A stretch of DNA of 64,000 bases from SAR324 cluster bacterium JCVI-SC AAA005 (GCA_000224765.2 AGAU01000059.1:1-64000); one strand, 5' to 3'. Positions 8,148 to 17,496 are shown, counted from the first letter of the stretch. Made by a program: numbers and translations. Notes: generated from the sequence alone by a model not told the origin.

Positions 8148-9014
8148 TCATTGAATAACCATTGCCACCCCAATCACCGCAACAACCATCCCCGCAATCG
8201 CTACGCACCCCAATTTTTCATCGAATAGCAACCATGCTTCAACAGCTGTAGCAGGGGGAACTAAATAAAAAAGACTCGCCACATTTGAGGTTGCACCCGA
8301 CTTAATCAAGCGCAATAATATTAAATTTGCCCCAATTGAAAGAACTATAGCCAACCAAAAAAGGGCGAAGATGGATTCGAAAGTCCATTCGAAAACCATA
8401 TTCTCCAAAGAAACGGACAAGAGCCCAAAGATTGTCAACGCTGAAATAAACTGAATCACAGCACTAGTAAGGATATCTAAATTGGTAGCAAACCGTTTTT
8501 GGTAAAGTGTGCCTAATGTAATGGAGACCAGTGCAAGGCTTGCAAAAAAGATTGAATCTATACCAAAGGAATTTTCTTAAGGTAGTTTTTCTGATACAAC
8601 CATACAAACCCTCAAAAATCCTAAGAAAACCCCCTCCATTTTTTCTAGTTAAGCTCTCTCAAAGCAGAGGTCAAGCAAGAATTCCAGTCAGCAGAGGTTG
8701 AATGCCAACAATCAAAGCTGCTAAGGCTTGCTGGTAAACCACCTTTGATAGCGATGAATACACCACCCAGGTAACCTCCGAACTAACAGGTCGACTATAC
8801 TAGCATGCAACCAATCTGAGAGATTTGAAGGTCAAGGCGCCTGATACCACCACACCAAAGGCACTAAAAAGCAAATTGCAATCAAAAATCTTAAACTCAG
8901 AAAAGTCATTAGTTCGGCATGGGGCATGCCTAATTTCGCACCAATAAAGCCCGTGCTCCATAGCACAACAAATAGGATAGGAGTTCCCTTGGAAAGGAGG
9001 TTTCCGGGAATCAT
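8148..9014 (-). pseudogene. broken EamA/DMT-family exporter
   Basis: The N-terminal part from ATG 9014 (LFVVLWSTGFIGAKLGMP and two membrane helices) ends at a TGA at 8832-8834. The middle survives only in shifted frames: IHRYQ/AIKGGLPASL, LAALIVGIQPLLTGIL and KKWRGVFLGFLGVCMVVSEKLP. The C-terminal half is open again from 8459 to 8148 with four helices and the SLFYLVPPATAVEAWLLFDEKLG signature of the second EamA repeat. Together the pieces account for one ten-helix drug/metabolite transporter of about 290 residues interrupted by several indels and stops. The remnant runs toward the dead dioxygenase, so the pair may once have been unrelated convergent genes. Confidence 0.8.
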
Positions 9015-9054
9015 TTGAGAGGGTTTCAGAAAGTTTTGATTTATAATTGGAGAT

Positions 9055-9861
9055 TCAATTTTTAGTAGCCAATTGTTTGAGGGCAGCAAGTTCAAATTCA
9101 CTGAACCCGGCTTGGAGGCGTGCTTCCTGATGCAATGGGCCGCGTAATCTCCCTGAAAAAAACTGATTCAATAAACGAAGATAAGTTGTTTCTGGACAAA
9201 TATTTCTTTGCTGACAAAGATAATGAAACCAGTAGCTTCCGATTGAGACGTGTTGAATCTCTTCTTCCCAGATAAGCTGTAGTATCTGGGCAGATTCTGA
9301 ATCTTGGATCTCCCTCAGCTTAGAAATCATTCCAGGGGTAACATCAAGCCCACGGGCTTCCATTACACGTGGAACTAGCGCCATCCTAACGAGAACATCA
9401 TGAGCAGTGTTTTCAGCCATTTCCCACAAACCCGAGTGAACAGGAAAGTCACCGTATGCACTGCCCAGTTGGACTAGACGATTTTGCAAAAGCTGGAAAT
9501 GCCCGGCCTCCTCAGCGGCAACCTTTAGCCAGTCAGCATAATAACCACGAGGCATTTGTTGGAAACGATAAACCGCATCCAATGCAAGGTTAATGGCGTT
9601 AAATTCAATGTGAGCGAGGGAGTGCAGCAGTGCGACCTTGCCGAGAGGGGATCCGAGTCGTCTTCTTGGTAAGTCTTTTGGGGCGACAAATTTCAGGAAT
9701 AATGGGTAACCTGCTTCCACTACATCTTTGATTTGAAAAACATTCTCATGGTTGAGTTTACCATCTTCAAAATCTTGTCTAAGTTTTTGGGTTGCCTGAG
9801 TCTTGTGTTCGATATTTTTTGAAAGAAGAACTTCTTGGGTGGATTCAAATAGTGATTTCAT
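9055..9861 (-). CDS. DUF455 ferritin-like protein
   Basis: A 268-residue protein of the DUF455 family, predicted to have a ferritin-like four-helix bundle that binds two metal ions. Candidate ligands are E86 (AHIEFNAI), E118 and H121 (AAEEAGHF), E168 (VMEARGLDVTP) and E200/E201 with H204 (EEEIQHV), in the spacing expected for a di-iron site. Some family members are described as resembling the tRNA hydroxylase MiaE, but the activity of DUF455 proteins is not settled. The gene starts in a 4-nt ATGA overlap with the small gene at 9858. It is the last gene of the rne-selA-rfbD string. Confidence 0.8.
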   Translation of the reverse strand: MKSLFESTQEVLLSKNIEHKTQATQKLRQDFEDGKLNHENVFQIKDVVEAGYPLFLKFVAPKDLPRRRLGSPLGKVALLHSLAHIEFNAINLALDAVYRFQQMPRGYYADWLKVAAEEAGHFQLLQNRLVQLGSAYGDFPVHSGLWEMAENTAHDVLVRMALVPRVMEARGLDVTPGMISKLREIQDSESAQILQLIWEEEIQHVSIGSYWFHYLCQQRNICPETTYLRLLNQFFSGRLRGPLHQEARLQAGFSEFELAALKQLATKN

Positions 9862-10154
9862 GCACCTCTGAGGCTAGCACTGCCAAGCTGGGCTTCTAAG
9901 TTTGTCTCCAATTGTGCAATATTCTGCTGCTCAATTTCTAACATGTGCTTGTAAGCTTTGATCAGTGCCAGCAATTCCTCGGCATCGGCTTCAGACCATC
10001 GAAGTTGATTTGGCTCAGATCCAAGGATTGCGTTAATTCGAAAGCGCATCACATCAACTAATGGGAGATGTGTTGTACTCTTTGTGGAGTATTTATCCAA
10101 AAAACGCTGAATATTGATCAACGCATCTGAATGCCAATTCTTAATATCATTCAT
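9858..10154 (-). CDS. hypothetical protein, 98 residues
   Basis: The likely start is the ATG at 10154, which overlaps the end of rfbD (stop at 10149-10147) by eight bases. The longer frame upstream of it lies inside rfbD. The product is soluble, with a Leu/Glu-rich C-terminal half (DAEELLALIKAYKHMLEIEQQNIAQLETNLEAQ, quoted here only as a description of its helical character: residues about 57-88) that may form a coiled coil. I do not recognise the family. Overlaps with rfbD on one side and DUF455 on the other make it a genuine operon member. Confidence 0.65.
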   Translation of the reverse strand: MNDIKNWHSDALINIQRFLDKYSTKSTTHLPLVDVMRFRINAILGSEPNQLRWSEADAEELLALIKAYKHMLEIEQQNIAQLETNLEAQLGSASLRGA

Positions 10155-11028
10155 TTTGGGATTTCTCTTGGAGTCTTTTGAGAACGAAGTCAACAGCTGT
10201 TTCCCACTTCATTGGCTGAAAACCTGTTAATTCTTGGTAACGTACGGTTGAAAGAACTGAATAAGTTGGACGAGGAGCAGGCAACGGATATTGATTTGTT
10301 TGAATGGGGATCACCTTTGGTAGGTTTAGGAGTAGGCCCATTTGATGGGCTTTATGCACCGTATAACTTGCCAACTCGAACCAACTACAAGAGTTCAAAC
10401 CCCCAAAGTGAACATAATTCTTCACATCCATTCTGATAAGTTGGCAAAGTGCCAAAGCCAAATCCCTAGTCCAAGTAGGTGAACCAAATTGATCAGAAAC
10501 AACTTTGATCTCATTTCTTTCACTTCCCAGTCGGAGCATTGTGCGAACAAAATTATTGCCATGAGCAGCGAACAACCATGACGTTCTTACTGTTAGCCAA
10601 TCAGCATCACTGGCTTCAATTCTCGCTTCCCCGTCTCGTTTGCTCTCCCCGTATACCCCAAGCGGTGCCGTGTAGTTATATTCAGTAACAGGGGCACGGT
10701 TGCTTCCATCAAAAACAAAATCAGTGGACAAATGAACGATCTTAACCCCAGATCGATGACAAACTTCAGCTAATTTCCCAACACTGGTCCCATTGATACT
10801 GAATGCAATTGCTGATTCGGTTTCTGATTTATCTACTTTGGTGTATGCTGCGCAATTTAACAGGATTTCTGGTCTATAATTCTTGATAATGCTTTCTATC
10901 TGTTCCTGATTCGTAATGTCCAATTCCTTGCGTAGGGGAGCATAACACTCAAATTCTGGGAATTGATCTAAAACAGACAAAAAATCTTGAGCCAGCATAC
11001 CCTTGCCACCTGTCAGCAAAATCCTCAT
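10147..11028 (-). CDS. rfbD: dTDP-4-dehydrorhamnose reductase (RmlD/RfbD family)
   Basis: An extended short-chain-dehydrogenase-fold enzyme of 293 residues that reduces dTDP-4-keto-L-rhamnose to dTDP-L-rhamnose, a precursor of surface polysaccharide. The N-terminal nucleotide motif is MRILLTGGKGMLAQDF. The sequence continues with CAAYTKVDKSE and HLSTDFVFDGS, then the catalytic YGESKRDGE (YxxxK near residue 130) and VRTSWLFAAHGNNFV, all in RfbD order. The other rml genes are not nearby, which is unusual. The start overlaps the selA stop by four bases (ATGA). An epimerase/reductase for another nucleotide sugar is possible but less likely. Confidence 0.85.
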   Translation of the reverse strand: MRILLTGGKGMLAQDFLSVLDQFPEFECYAPLRKELDITNQEQIESIIKNYRPEILLNCAAYTKVDKSETESAIAFSINGTSVGKLAEVCHRSGVKIVHLSTDFVFDGSNRAPVTEYNYTAPLGVYGESKRDGEARIEASDADWLTVRTSWLFAAHGNNFVRTMLRLGSERNEIKVVSDQFGSPTWTRDLALALCQLIRMDVKNYVHFGGLNSCSWFELASYTVHKAHQMGLLLNLPKVIPIQTNQYPLPAPRPTYSVLSTVRYQELTGFQPMKWETAVDFVLKRLQEKSQNE

Positions 11029-12416
11029 ACCGAAACCAGTGACTGAAGACTTTCCCTTAGAGAATTTAACTGAGATTTCATCACTGTGCGCAGATCTAAA
11101 TGAACATTATCTCTCCGGATCACCCCAATAATGGCAGGTTTTTGGGAGCGAAGTCTTTGATGAATTTCTGTGGCTGAAAATCTTTCATGGTTCAAACAAA
11201 GAGCTACGGAAGGCAATTTTACTTCAGGTATGCCCCCACCTCCTGCCATAGATTCAGTTTCTTGAACGGTCAATTTCCAATCAGGGCTTATATCTATGGT
11301 GCTATACAGATCATTCACATATTCGAGAATTTCGTCCTTTGTTCGCTCTAGAAATTCAAGAGTAGGGATGTTTTGAACAACATTACTCATGCTCCCATAA
11401 GCAATCAGGGTTCGTTCAAGGATACAAAGAGTGGCCTTATCAAGTCTGACGGTCCGATAGAGAGGATGTTTCCTCATTTTATCCAAAAAAATCTTTCTCC
11501 CAAGAACAATACCTGCTTGGGGGCCTCCGAGTAGCTTGTCTCCACTAAAACACATGATGTCAACTTCAGTTGCCATCTCCTGTTGAACTGTAGGAACATG
11601 TTGAAGTACTGGTTGTTGGAATCTATAAAAAGTCCCGCTTCCCCAATCATATAGAGTTGGTATTTCAACTTTTTTCGACCATCTAACCAATTCATTTAAA
11701 GAAACTTCTTCAGTGAACCCCTGAATAGAATAGTTAGAGGGATGCACCTTGAGGACAGCGATTGTTCTGTCACTAAGGTTTTTTTGGTAATCACTGAGGC
11801 GAGTTCTGTTTGTTGTACCAACTTCAATGAGCTTTGCCCCAGCTTCCCTGAGGATATCAGGAATTCGAAAGGATCCTCCAATTTCAACCAACTCGCCTCT
11901 GGAAACCAGTACCTCTCCTCCTTCACAGACGGCTTTAATCATCAAAAAAACTGCTGCAGCATTGTTGTTAACGACAATTGCTGATTCGGCATCGCTGAGA
12001 TTACAAAGTAAGCTTTCAACACGATCCACTCGTTGTCCTCTTTCACCGGTAGCAAAGTCCAATTCGAGATCAGAATATTGGAATAATGATGGGATTGTCT
12101 GAGCCAGGAGTTTTTCACCGAGTGGAGCTCTGCCCAAGTTGGTATGGAGTACAATGCCGGTAGCGTTAATAACTGGGGAAAGTTGTGAGGGCTTTCTTTG
12201 AGAGAATCTCTCCTTTACTTCAGATAGAATCCCTTTCCGAGAGCGCATCCAATCGGGTAGGTCGCTCTCGGAGGAACTTTGATTATAGTTTATTCGCAAA
12301 TCTTCCAGCCAAGCTTCGATCTGCCTGCGCTGTAATTTAACGTTTGTAAGACCCAACTGTGACAGGGTTAGCTCAATTTCCTGGACCGACGGAAGATTAC
12401 GATACCAGGAGGACAT
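11025..12416 (-). CDS. selA: L-seryl-tRNA(Sec) selenium transferase (selenocysteine synthase)
   Basis: SelA converts Ser-tRNA(Sec) to Sec-tRNA(Sec) using selenophosphate and PLP. The 463-residue length matches the bacterial enzyme. The N-terminal tRNA-binding domain (about 1-75) is followed by PVINATGIVLHTNLGRAPL (81-99), NNNAAAVFLM and RGELVEIGGSFRIPDI. The PLP lysine is K294 in CFSGDKLLGGPQAGI. It begins two bases after the rne stop and overlaps rfbD by four bases. Its presence implies that the organism makes selenoproteins, so in-frame UGA codons elsewhere deserve care. No selB, selD or tRNA(Sec) is in the window. Confidence 0.95.
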   Translation of the reverse strand: MSSWYRNLPSVQEIELTLSQLGLTNVKLQRRQIEAWLEDLRINYNQSSSESDLPDWMRSRKGILSEVKERFSQRKPSQLSPVINATGIVLHTNLGRAPLGEKLLAQTIPSLFQYSDLELDFATGERGQRVDRVESLLCNLSDAESAIVVNNNAAAVFLMIKAVCEGGEVLVSRGELVEIGGSFRIPDILREAGAKLIEVGTTNRTRLSDYQKNLSDRTIAVLKVHPSNYSIQGFTEEVSLNELVRWSKKVEIPTLYDWGSGTFYRFQQPVLQHVPTVQQEMATEVDIMCFSGDKLLGGPQAGIVLGRKIFLDKMRKHPLYRTVRLDKATLCILERTLIAYGSMSNVVQNIPTLEFLERTKDEILEYVNDLYSTIDISPDWKLTVQETESMAGGGGIPEVKLPSVALCLNHERFSATEIHQRLRSQKPAIIGVIRRDNVHLDLRTVMKSQLNSLRESLQSLVSV

Positions 12417-12418
12417 GA

Positions 12419-15244
12419 TTACCCAATCTTAGATGCTGCAGACTGCTCATCAAATTGCGATTCAACTTGATTGTCAGACACATTATCACCTTTTTCTGGG
12501 GATAAATTTATTTCTGAAACCCCAGCTTCTAATTGTGAGGATGATTGTTCTTTACTACTCTTGGTAGGTTGCTTCTTCCGAGTGCGAGTCGTACTGGATG
12601 AAGTTTTTTTAGTTCCCCGCGGTGCTGATTTTGGCAGTTTTACCAAAGAAGATGAGGCATCTGGTTGACCTTCCGAATTTCCGTCTTTAGTTTGATCTGT
12701 TAAATCTGCGGATTCAGTGATAGCAGAATCTTCTAAATTCTTCTCTCCCTCCTGCTTGCCAGAAGATTCAGGTGACTGCGTCTCTTCGCCAACAATCTCA
12801 TGAGTTGAATTTTTGGTCTCATCAATCTCATCATCTGAGTCTCCAGAAGCTTTTTCAATAATTACCTGAAATTCTGTAAGTGAAGAATTTTCAGAAAGTG
12901 TCGACTCGTCTGAAATGGAGTTTTCTTCGGAGAGAGGGACTTCCTTGTGCTCGGATAAAGTGTCCAAAATCTTTGTCTCTGCGGAGTCTGTTTGGACAGA
13001 TGACAGGTCTTGGACAGTAGATTCGTTCTCTTTGGAGAGCGTCAAGTCTTCGGATGGCTCGGCTATCTCTGAAGATTCTTGATCCTTGATTTCTGCGATT
13101 GAATGTTCCGTCGAAGTCAAGTCCTGTGAACCCAAATCTTGGACTTCGACGGAAAGTGCGTTTCCCGAGGTTTCTTTAGCCGCAGGTTGATTGAGAAAAT
13201 TACCTTGGGCATCGATATGAGTGCTGGAGAAGACGATAGTATGGGGTGGTATTGTCCTTAGTTTTTTTCGCCAGGGAGAAATGGATAACGGTTCCCATGG
13301 AGAGTCATCCTCCTTACCATTTTTCTCATGGACGCTCCTGTAGACTGTCCGGCCTGCGGAACGTTTTGTTTTTAGTGGGGGTTCTTCAAACTCATCCGTT
13401 GGAGCAATATTTTCATGTTTTTCAGCACCGTTACCATCCGGATAATCAAGTTGATCATCTGAAGATTCATCGTTCAAATCACGCCGTCCACGACCCCGAC
13501 TTCTTCCTCTGCTACGAGTTCTTGAGCGAGATTTTTGTTGTTTGCTTTCATCCTCCACGTCTTCGTCACCAAGGCTATCTTCAGCGACTGATTCAAGAGG
13601 GGTAGCCACTTCTTCCAACAGGGAATCTTCCTGTTCCTCGTTTTGATCTTTTGCAGGGTGCGGTTCTTTGTGTATGCGGAAATCTCTCCGTGCTCGTGCT
13701 CTGAAATCACGGTTTCGATATGCCTCGCGAGGATCACTGTCTACAGATTCTTGAGCAAGGCCCCCGTCTCGTCCAACAAGTTCTATATCTGGAATTTCAC
13801 CGGGTGCAAGACTTGGATCAGGTGTGATCTTGACCCTCAGAGAGTATTCCATCTCCAACTGATGTAGATGCTTTCTTTTCTGGTTCAGTACTTGTTCAGC
13901 CAAAACGAGAGGGAGTCGTAAGCGTACCTCTTGTATCTTACCATTGAGAACCAAATCTCTCATCTGTCGTAACAACTTATTTGCAAGCGAAGAGTTCGAG
14001 ATAACTTTCCCAGAACCGTGACAAGCAGGACAAAGTTCCTTTCCGCTTTGAGAAAGACTTGAAGCAATCCGCTGTCGGCTCATTTCCAGTAGTCCGAATT
14101 GGGAAATTTCGCTCAGAGTCCACTTCGCTTTGTCTTTGGACATGGATTCTGAGAGACATTGAACTACTGCCTGACGATTTTGGCTATGGTTCATGTCTAT
14201 GAAATCAATGACAATCAGACCCCCCAGATTTCGAAGTCGAAGTTGTCGAGCTACTTCTTCTGCTGCCTCTATGTTGGTCCGAAGAGCAGTCTCTTCAATA
14301 TTTTTTTCCTGATTAGATTTACCAGAATTGACATCGATCGAGACAAGAGCTTCTGTAGGCTGAATCACCAAGCTACCCCCAGAAGGTAAAGGAACTTGGG
14401 GATGATTCAACCACTCGATTTGGTCTTCAATTCGATGCTCTGAGAAAATCGGGCGCTCCCCAAGGTAAAGTTGAAGTTTCTTTTGACGACCTGGCATGTT
14501 TGTCTGGAAGAATTCCAACGCTCTTTGGAAGGCTTCTGGATCATCAATGATCACATCACCCACATCATCCGTGAAGTAGTCCCGTAGCATCCTGACGACG
14601 GCATCTTCCTCTTGGTGCAAGAGGGTTGGTTTTGAGGAACCTTCAAAGCTTTGCTTGATTTTATTCCATGTTCGCCGAAGTGTCATAAAATCTTGCTTCA
14701 ATTCGCTCAGGCTTCTGTCAACTCCTGCAGTGCGAATGATTGCTGAGGCGTCTTCACTTCCCAAACCCTTCAGCAAATGTTTGAGGCGAGTTCTTGTTTC
14801 GTTATCCTCTATTCGTTTGGAAACGCCTCCCTTATCACTGTTGGGCATGAATACGAGGAAACGTCCTGGTAGTGAAATATTTGTTGTTAAAGCGGCGCCT
14901 TTGTGAGCGATTTCATCCTTTACCACCTGAACCATGATTTTCTGGCCAGGATGCAGCAATTGGTTGATCGCAGGTCTTCCACGGATCCCTCTTGGCGCTT
15001 TATAAAGCATTTGGTTTAAGTCAGAAGCAGCAAGAAAACCATGACGTTCTGCGCCATAGTCAACGAAAGCAGCTTGAAATGAGGATTGGATCTTTACCAC
15101 AATACCGATGTAAATATTTCCTACGGTTTGGGCTCGGTGGGTGTAATCAATATAGAGGTTGTCCAGCATCTGATCGTTGGCAATCGCGATACGTGTTTCA
15201 TCATCTTCTACATTGATCAACATGTTTTTGTAGGAATCTGACAT
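12419..15244 (-). CDS. rne: ribonuclease E/G
   Basis: An endoribonuclease for mRNA decay and rRNA/tRNA maturation. In the N-terminal half an S1 RNA-binding domain (about 35-125) is followed by the RNase H-like and DNase I-like regions. The two metal-binding aspartates are D304 (VSIDVNSGK) and D347 (IVIDFID), and the zinc-link is C405/C408 in LCPACHGSGK. Residues from about 510 to 941 are a long low-complexity tail: an Arg-rich patch (SRSRTRSRGRSRGRGRRD, near 590-610), then about 300 mostly acidic Ser/Glu/Asp residues, then a Lys/Thr/Ser-rich end. That plan (catalytic core, RNA-binding Arg patch, disordered scaffold) is RNase E-like rather than RNase G-like. AAAGGAG just before the ATG supports the start. 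Confidence 0.95.
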   Translation of the reverse strand: MSDSYKNMLINVEDDETRIAIANDQMLDNLYIDYTHRAQTVGNIYIGIVVKIQSSFQAAFVDYGAERHGFLAASDLNQMLYKAPRGIRGRPAINQLLHPGQKIMVQVVKDEIAHKGAALTTNISLPGRFLVFMPNSDKGGVSKRIEDNETRTRLKHLLKGLGSEDASAIIRTAGVDRSLSELKQDFMTLRRTWNKIKQSFEGSSKPTLLHQEEDAVVRMLRDYFTDDVGDVIIDDPEAFQRALEFFQTNMPGRQKKLQLYLGERPIFSEHRIEDQIEWLNHPQVPLPSGGSLVIQPTEALVSIDVNSGKSNQEKNIEETALRTNIEAAEEVARQLRLRNLGGLIVIDFIDMNHSQNRQAVVQCLSESMSKDKAKWTLSEISQFGLLEMSRQRIASSLSQSGKELCPACHGSGKVISNSSLANKLLRQMRDLVLNGKIQEVRLRLPLVLAEQVLNQKRKHLHQLEMEYSLRVKITPDPSLAPGEIPDIELVGRDGGLAQESVDSDPREAYRNRDFRARARRDFRIHKEPHPAKDQNEEQEDSLLEEVATPLESVAEDSLGDEDVEDESKQQKSRSRTRSRGRSRGRGRRDLNDESSDDQLDYPDGNGAEKHENIAPTDEFEEPPLKTKRSAGRTVYRSVHEKNGKEDDSPWEPLSISPWRKKLRTIPPHTIVFSSTHIDAQGNFLNQPAAKETSGNALSVEVQDLGSQDLTSTEHSIAEIKDQESSEIAEPSEDLTLSKENESTVQDLSSVQTDSAETKILDTLSEHKEVPLSEENSISDESTLSENSSLTEFQVIIEKASGDSDDEIDETKNSTHEIVGEETQSPESSGKQEGEKNLEDSAITESADLTDQTKDGNSEGQPDASSSLVKLPKSAPRGTKKTSSSTTRTRKKQPTKSSKEQSSSQLEAGVSEINLSPEKGDNVSDNQVESQFDEQSAASKIG

Positions 15245-15649
15245 CCTTCTCCTTTGTAAGGAAATTGGAGATGATGACGCTTGGTTCCAAGAGGTGAGTC
15301 TTCTTGTAGCAGTAACCCAGTGGCGAACAGAAAGAGCTTGTAGTAGGCTTCAGTTAGTTGGTTCCAAAGACTGGCTTTGCTTAGACTTTCAGCAGTTTAC
15401 AATACTCTAATTGCTAAAATTGTCCTCAGACAAAATCTTGAAGCTTTCGAAACTGTGAAAATCTGGATCCAACAAATTTAGTGTTCAAAGTTCGATTCGT
15501 TGAAGCAAAGGAGCAACTGCTCCTTATTATTTCATCGTGATCAGATCTTCTGAATGATTGTGCCTATTGCGATCTGGCGTCATTAGGTTCTGGTTACGTA
15601 AGCAGAACCACGACCGCGAGTGCGGTCCGGAACTGAGCGTCTTGGCGTG
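15245..15649. other. intergenic region upstream of rne
   Basis: This 405-bp stretch separates the xseB stop from the rne start; both genes are on the minus strand. It holds no open frame that I can support. The part next to rne ends in a strong ribosome site (AAAGGAG). Its length would allow a long rne leader; enterobacterial rne is autoregulated through its 5' UTR, but I cannot identify the same elements here. A GC-rich hairpin lies close to xseB at 15612-15627. Confidence 0.5.
15612..15627 (-). terminator. candidate hairpin terminator after xseB
   Basis: Perfect 6-bp inverted repeat GACCGC-gagt-GCGGTC, 22 bp past the xseB stop. In this A+T-rich intergenic region the hairpin stands out. On the minus strand it is followed by GTGGTTCTGCTTACG, which has only scattered T residues, so an intrinsic terminator is plausible but weak. 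Confidence 0.35.
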
Positions 15650-15880
15650 CTATTCGGTTTCCTTCATAGGAACTACCTCGTACTCGCCGTGTTCGTTTTT
15701 CAAAATCATTTCAATGCGTTCTTCCGCCATTTGAAGCAGGCGGTTGCAGTCCCGGCTGTGGCGGATACCTTCCTCAAAAGCTTGCAGCGCCTCTTCCAAA
15801 GCCAAGTCGCCACTTTCAAGGCGACGAACAGCTTCGTTGAGTTGCTGAAGGGAATCTTCAAAACTGGAGGATTGGCCCAT
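15650..15880 (-). CDS. xseB: exodeoxyribonuclease VII small subunit
   Basis: XseB pairs with XseA to degrade single-stranded DNA. The 76-residue protein has the family's two-helix pattern with SFEDSLQQLNEAVRRLESGD and LALEEALQAFEEGIRHSRDC followed by LLQMAEERIE. The stop of aroK directly abuts its ATG at 15880, so it ends the mnmA-aroK-xseB unit. The large subunit gene is not in the window. Confidence 0.93.
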   Translation of the reverse strand: MGQSSSFEDSLQQLNEAVRRLESGDLALEEALQAFEEGIRHSRDCNRLLQMAEERIEMILKNEHGEYEVVPMKETE

Positions 15881-16375
15881 TCAGATGGCCTCAATAATTC
15901 GACTGACCATCACATTAGGAGGTCCGTCTTGAGCTTTTATGGTCAAATCAGCTGTCAGGTAAATTGGTTCTCTATGCTGAAGCATTTGGTTAACGTTCTT
16001 CTGCCAGTTTGGCTGCTGTAGCAAGGGTCTGTTTAAGTCACATTGCAAACGTTGCTCAAGTGTCCCTCTATCCACTTGAAGGTAAACGGTCTTACCAATG
16101 TCTTTCAATAATTCTTGATTCTTAGAACGGATAAACATCCCGCCACCTGTTGAAAGAATTGTATTGCGAACACTTTGAAGATTTTCCAAAAGTTTGGTTT
16201 CTAAATCTCGAAATGTCGCTTCTCCCGCATAACGAAAAATTTCTTCAATCGTGCAGCCCTGTTGTTTCTCAATTTGCTGATCAGTGTCCAGGAAGAAATA
16301 TCCAAGCCGATTAGCTAATTTTCTTCCAACAGTAGTTTTACCTGCCCCCATGAAACCAATCAAAATGATGTTCAT
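15881..16375 (-). CDS. aroK: shikimate kinase
   Basis: Phosphorylates shikimate at the 3-hydroxyl in aromatic amino-acid biosynthesis. The start chosen is ATG 16375 (MNIILIGFMGAGKTTVGRKL), which overlaps the mnmA stop by four bases. The frame is open for 16 codons further upstream, but that part lies inside mnmA. The product has 164 residues, the family norm. It shows the Walker A motif GFMGAGKTT at 8-16, the shikimate-binding DTDQQIEK, the GEATFRDLE region and GGGMFIR. All catalytic positions look intact. Confidence 0.95.
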   Translation of the reverse strand: MNIILIGFMGAGKTTVGRKLANRLGYFFLDTDQQIEKQQGCTIEEIFRYAGEATFRDLETKLLENLQSVRNTILSTGGGMFIRSKNQELLKDIGKTVYLQVDRGTLEQRLQCDLNRPLLQQPNWQKNVNQMLQHREPIYLTADLTIKAQDGPPNVMVSRIIEAI

Positions 16376-17475
16376 GCAGGGATGTCCATCGAAATTTCTT
16401 CGTTGGAGCAACTCTTGATCCAACCCCCGCCAAGCACCCGATCCCCTTCATAAAACACAGCGGCTTGACCAGCTGTGACAGCAAGTTCTGAGAAAGGCAG
16501 ATGCAAAGTCGCCTGATCTGTTGCCAGGGGTGTCAACATAGCTTCACAGCCCCGATGGGAATATCTCAACTGAACCACGATTTCTCTCGGTTCTTCCAGT
16601 GGTTCAATCAGCCAGTTGATATCTTTTACATGAATCTCATTAAAACGGAGATTCTCTCTTTTGCCAAGAACAACCCGATTCTCATTTACATCTATAGCAA
16701 CTACATACCATGGGGTCCTGTCGCTAATCCCCAAGCCTCTGCGTTGTCCAACTGTATAGAAAGGAATTCCTCTGTGTTTGCCCAAGACCTTACCTTCTAA
16801 GTTTATAAACTCACCTGGGTTTTCAGTAATTCGATTCTGCGCTTTGAGAAATTGACGATAATCTTTGTCTATAAAGCAAATTTCTTGGCTATCTGGCTTG
16901 GATGCTGAATCTAGATCAAGTTTTTCAGCGATTTTTCGAACCTCAGATTTGATATGGTCTTGCAGAGGAAAGATCAACCGCTGTAGTTGACCATAAGGAA
17001 TACCGTGAAGAAAATAGGTCTGGTCTTTTTTGCGATCTCTTGGCCGGTGAAGCTCAATTTTTCCAGTAATATTTTTGAGGATCTTCGCGTAGTGACCCGT
17101 TGCCAAGAATTCACAATCTAGCTCGTCTGCTTTTTTCAATAGAAGTTCACTCTTTACCGTGCGATTACACATAACGCATGGGTTCGGAGTTCTACCCAAA
17201 GAGTATTCGTTTACAAAATAATCAATTACGTTTGATTGGAAATCTTCCTGAAAATCTAAAACATAAAATGGAATTTTTAACCGTTCGCATATTAACCTAG
17301 CATCAAGTGCCTCATCAAGCGAGCAACAACTTTTGATTCGTTTTGTTGCTTCAGGACCCTGATACAGTTTCAAGTGAAGCCCAATCACCTCAAAGCCCAC
17401 TTCTTTTAGCAAAGCCGCAGCAACTGAGGAGTCTACCCCTCCGCTCATTGCCATTGCAACCCTTGGTACTCCCAT
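16372..17475 (-). CDS. mnmA: tRNA-specific 2-thiouridylase MnmA
   Basis: Installs the 2-thio group at U34 of the Lys, Glu and Gln tRNAs using ATP and a persulfide relay. The 367-residue enzyme shows the PP-loop SGGVDSS at 11-17. The catalytic cysteines are C100 (in NPCVMCN, with C103) and the second in DSQEICFI near 200. The C-terminal RNA-contact regions PFYTVGQRRGLG and LRYSH are present. It is the first gene of a three-gene unit with aroK and xseB. All expected motifs are intact. Confidence 0.96.
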   Translation of the reverse strand: MGVPRVAMAMSGGVDSSVAAALLKEVGFEVIGLHLKLYQGPEATKRIKSCCSLDEALDARLICERLKIPFYVLDFQEDFQSNVIDYFVNEYSLGRTPNPCVMCNRTVKSELLLKKADELDCEFLATGHYAKILKNITGKIELHRPRDRKKDQTYFLHGIPYGQLQRLIFPLQDHIKSEVRKIAEKLDLDSASKPDSQEICFIDKDYRQFLKAQNRITENPGEFINLEGKVLGKHRGIPFYTVGQRRGLGISDRTPWYVVAIDVNENRVVLGKRENLRFNEIHVKDINWLIEPLEEPREIVVQLRYSHRGCEAMLTPLATDQATLHLPFSELAVTAGQAAVFYEGDRVLGGGWIKSCSNEEISMDIPA

Positions 17476-17496
17476 ATTCTTTGCATCAAGTTTTTG

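Noticed and set aside
8008..8208. Minus-strand frame of 66 codons
   Set aside because: It spans the 3' end of the dead dioxygenase and the end of the dead exporter and has no start context or family.
8832..8834. Possible selenocysteine UGA in the DMT exporter, since selA is present
   Set aside because: The frame after it is also lost, with several further stops and shifts, and no SECIS-like structure is apparent; the exporter is simply broken.
10147..11028. Part of a complete rhamnose or O-antigen cluster
   Set aside because: No rfbA, rfbB, rfbC or glycosyltransferase genes lie next to it; it sits between selA and a hypothetical gene.
13246..13605. Plus-strand frame of 119 codons inside rne
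   Set aside because: It lies antisense to the low-complexity tail of RNase E; its open length is explained by the codon bias of that tail.
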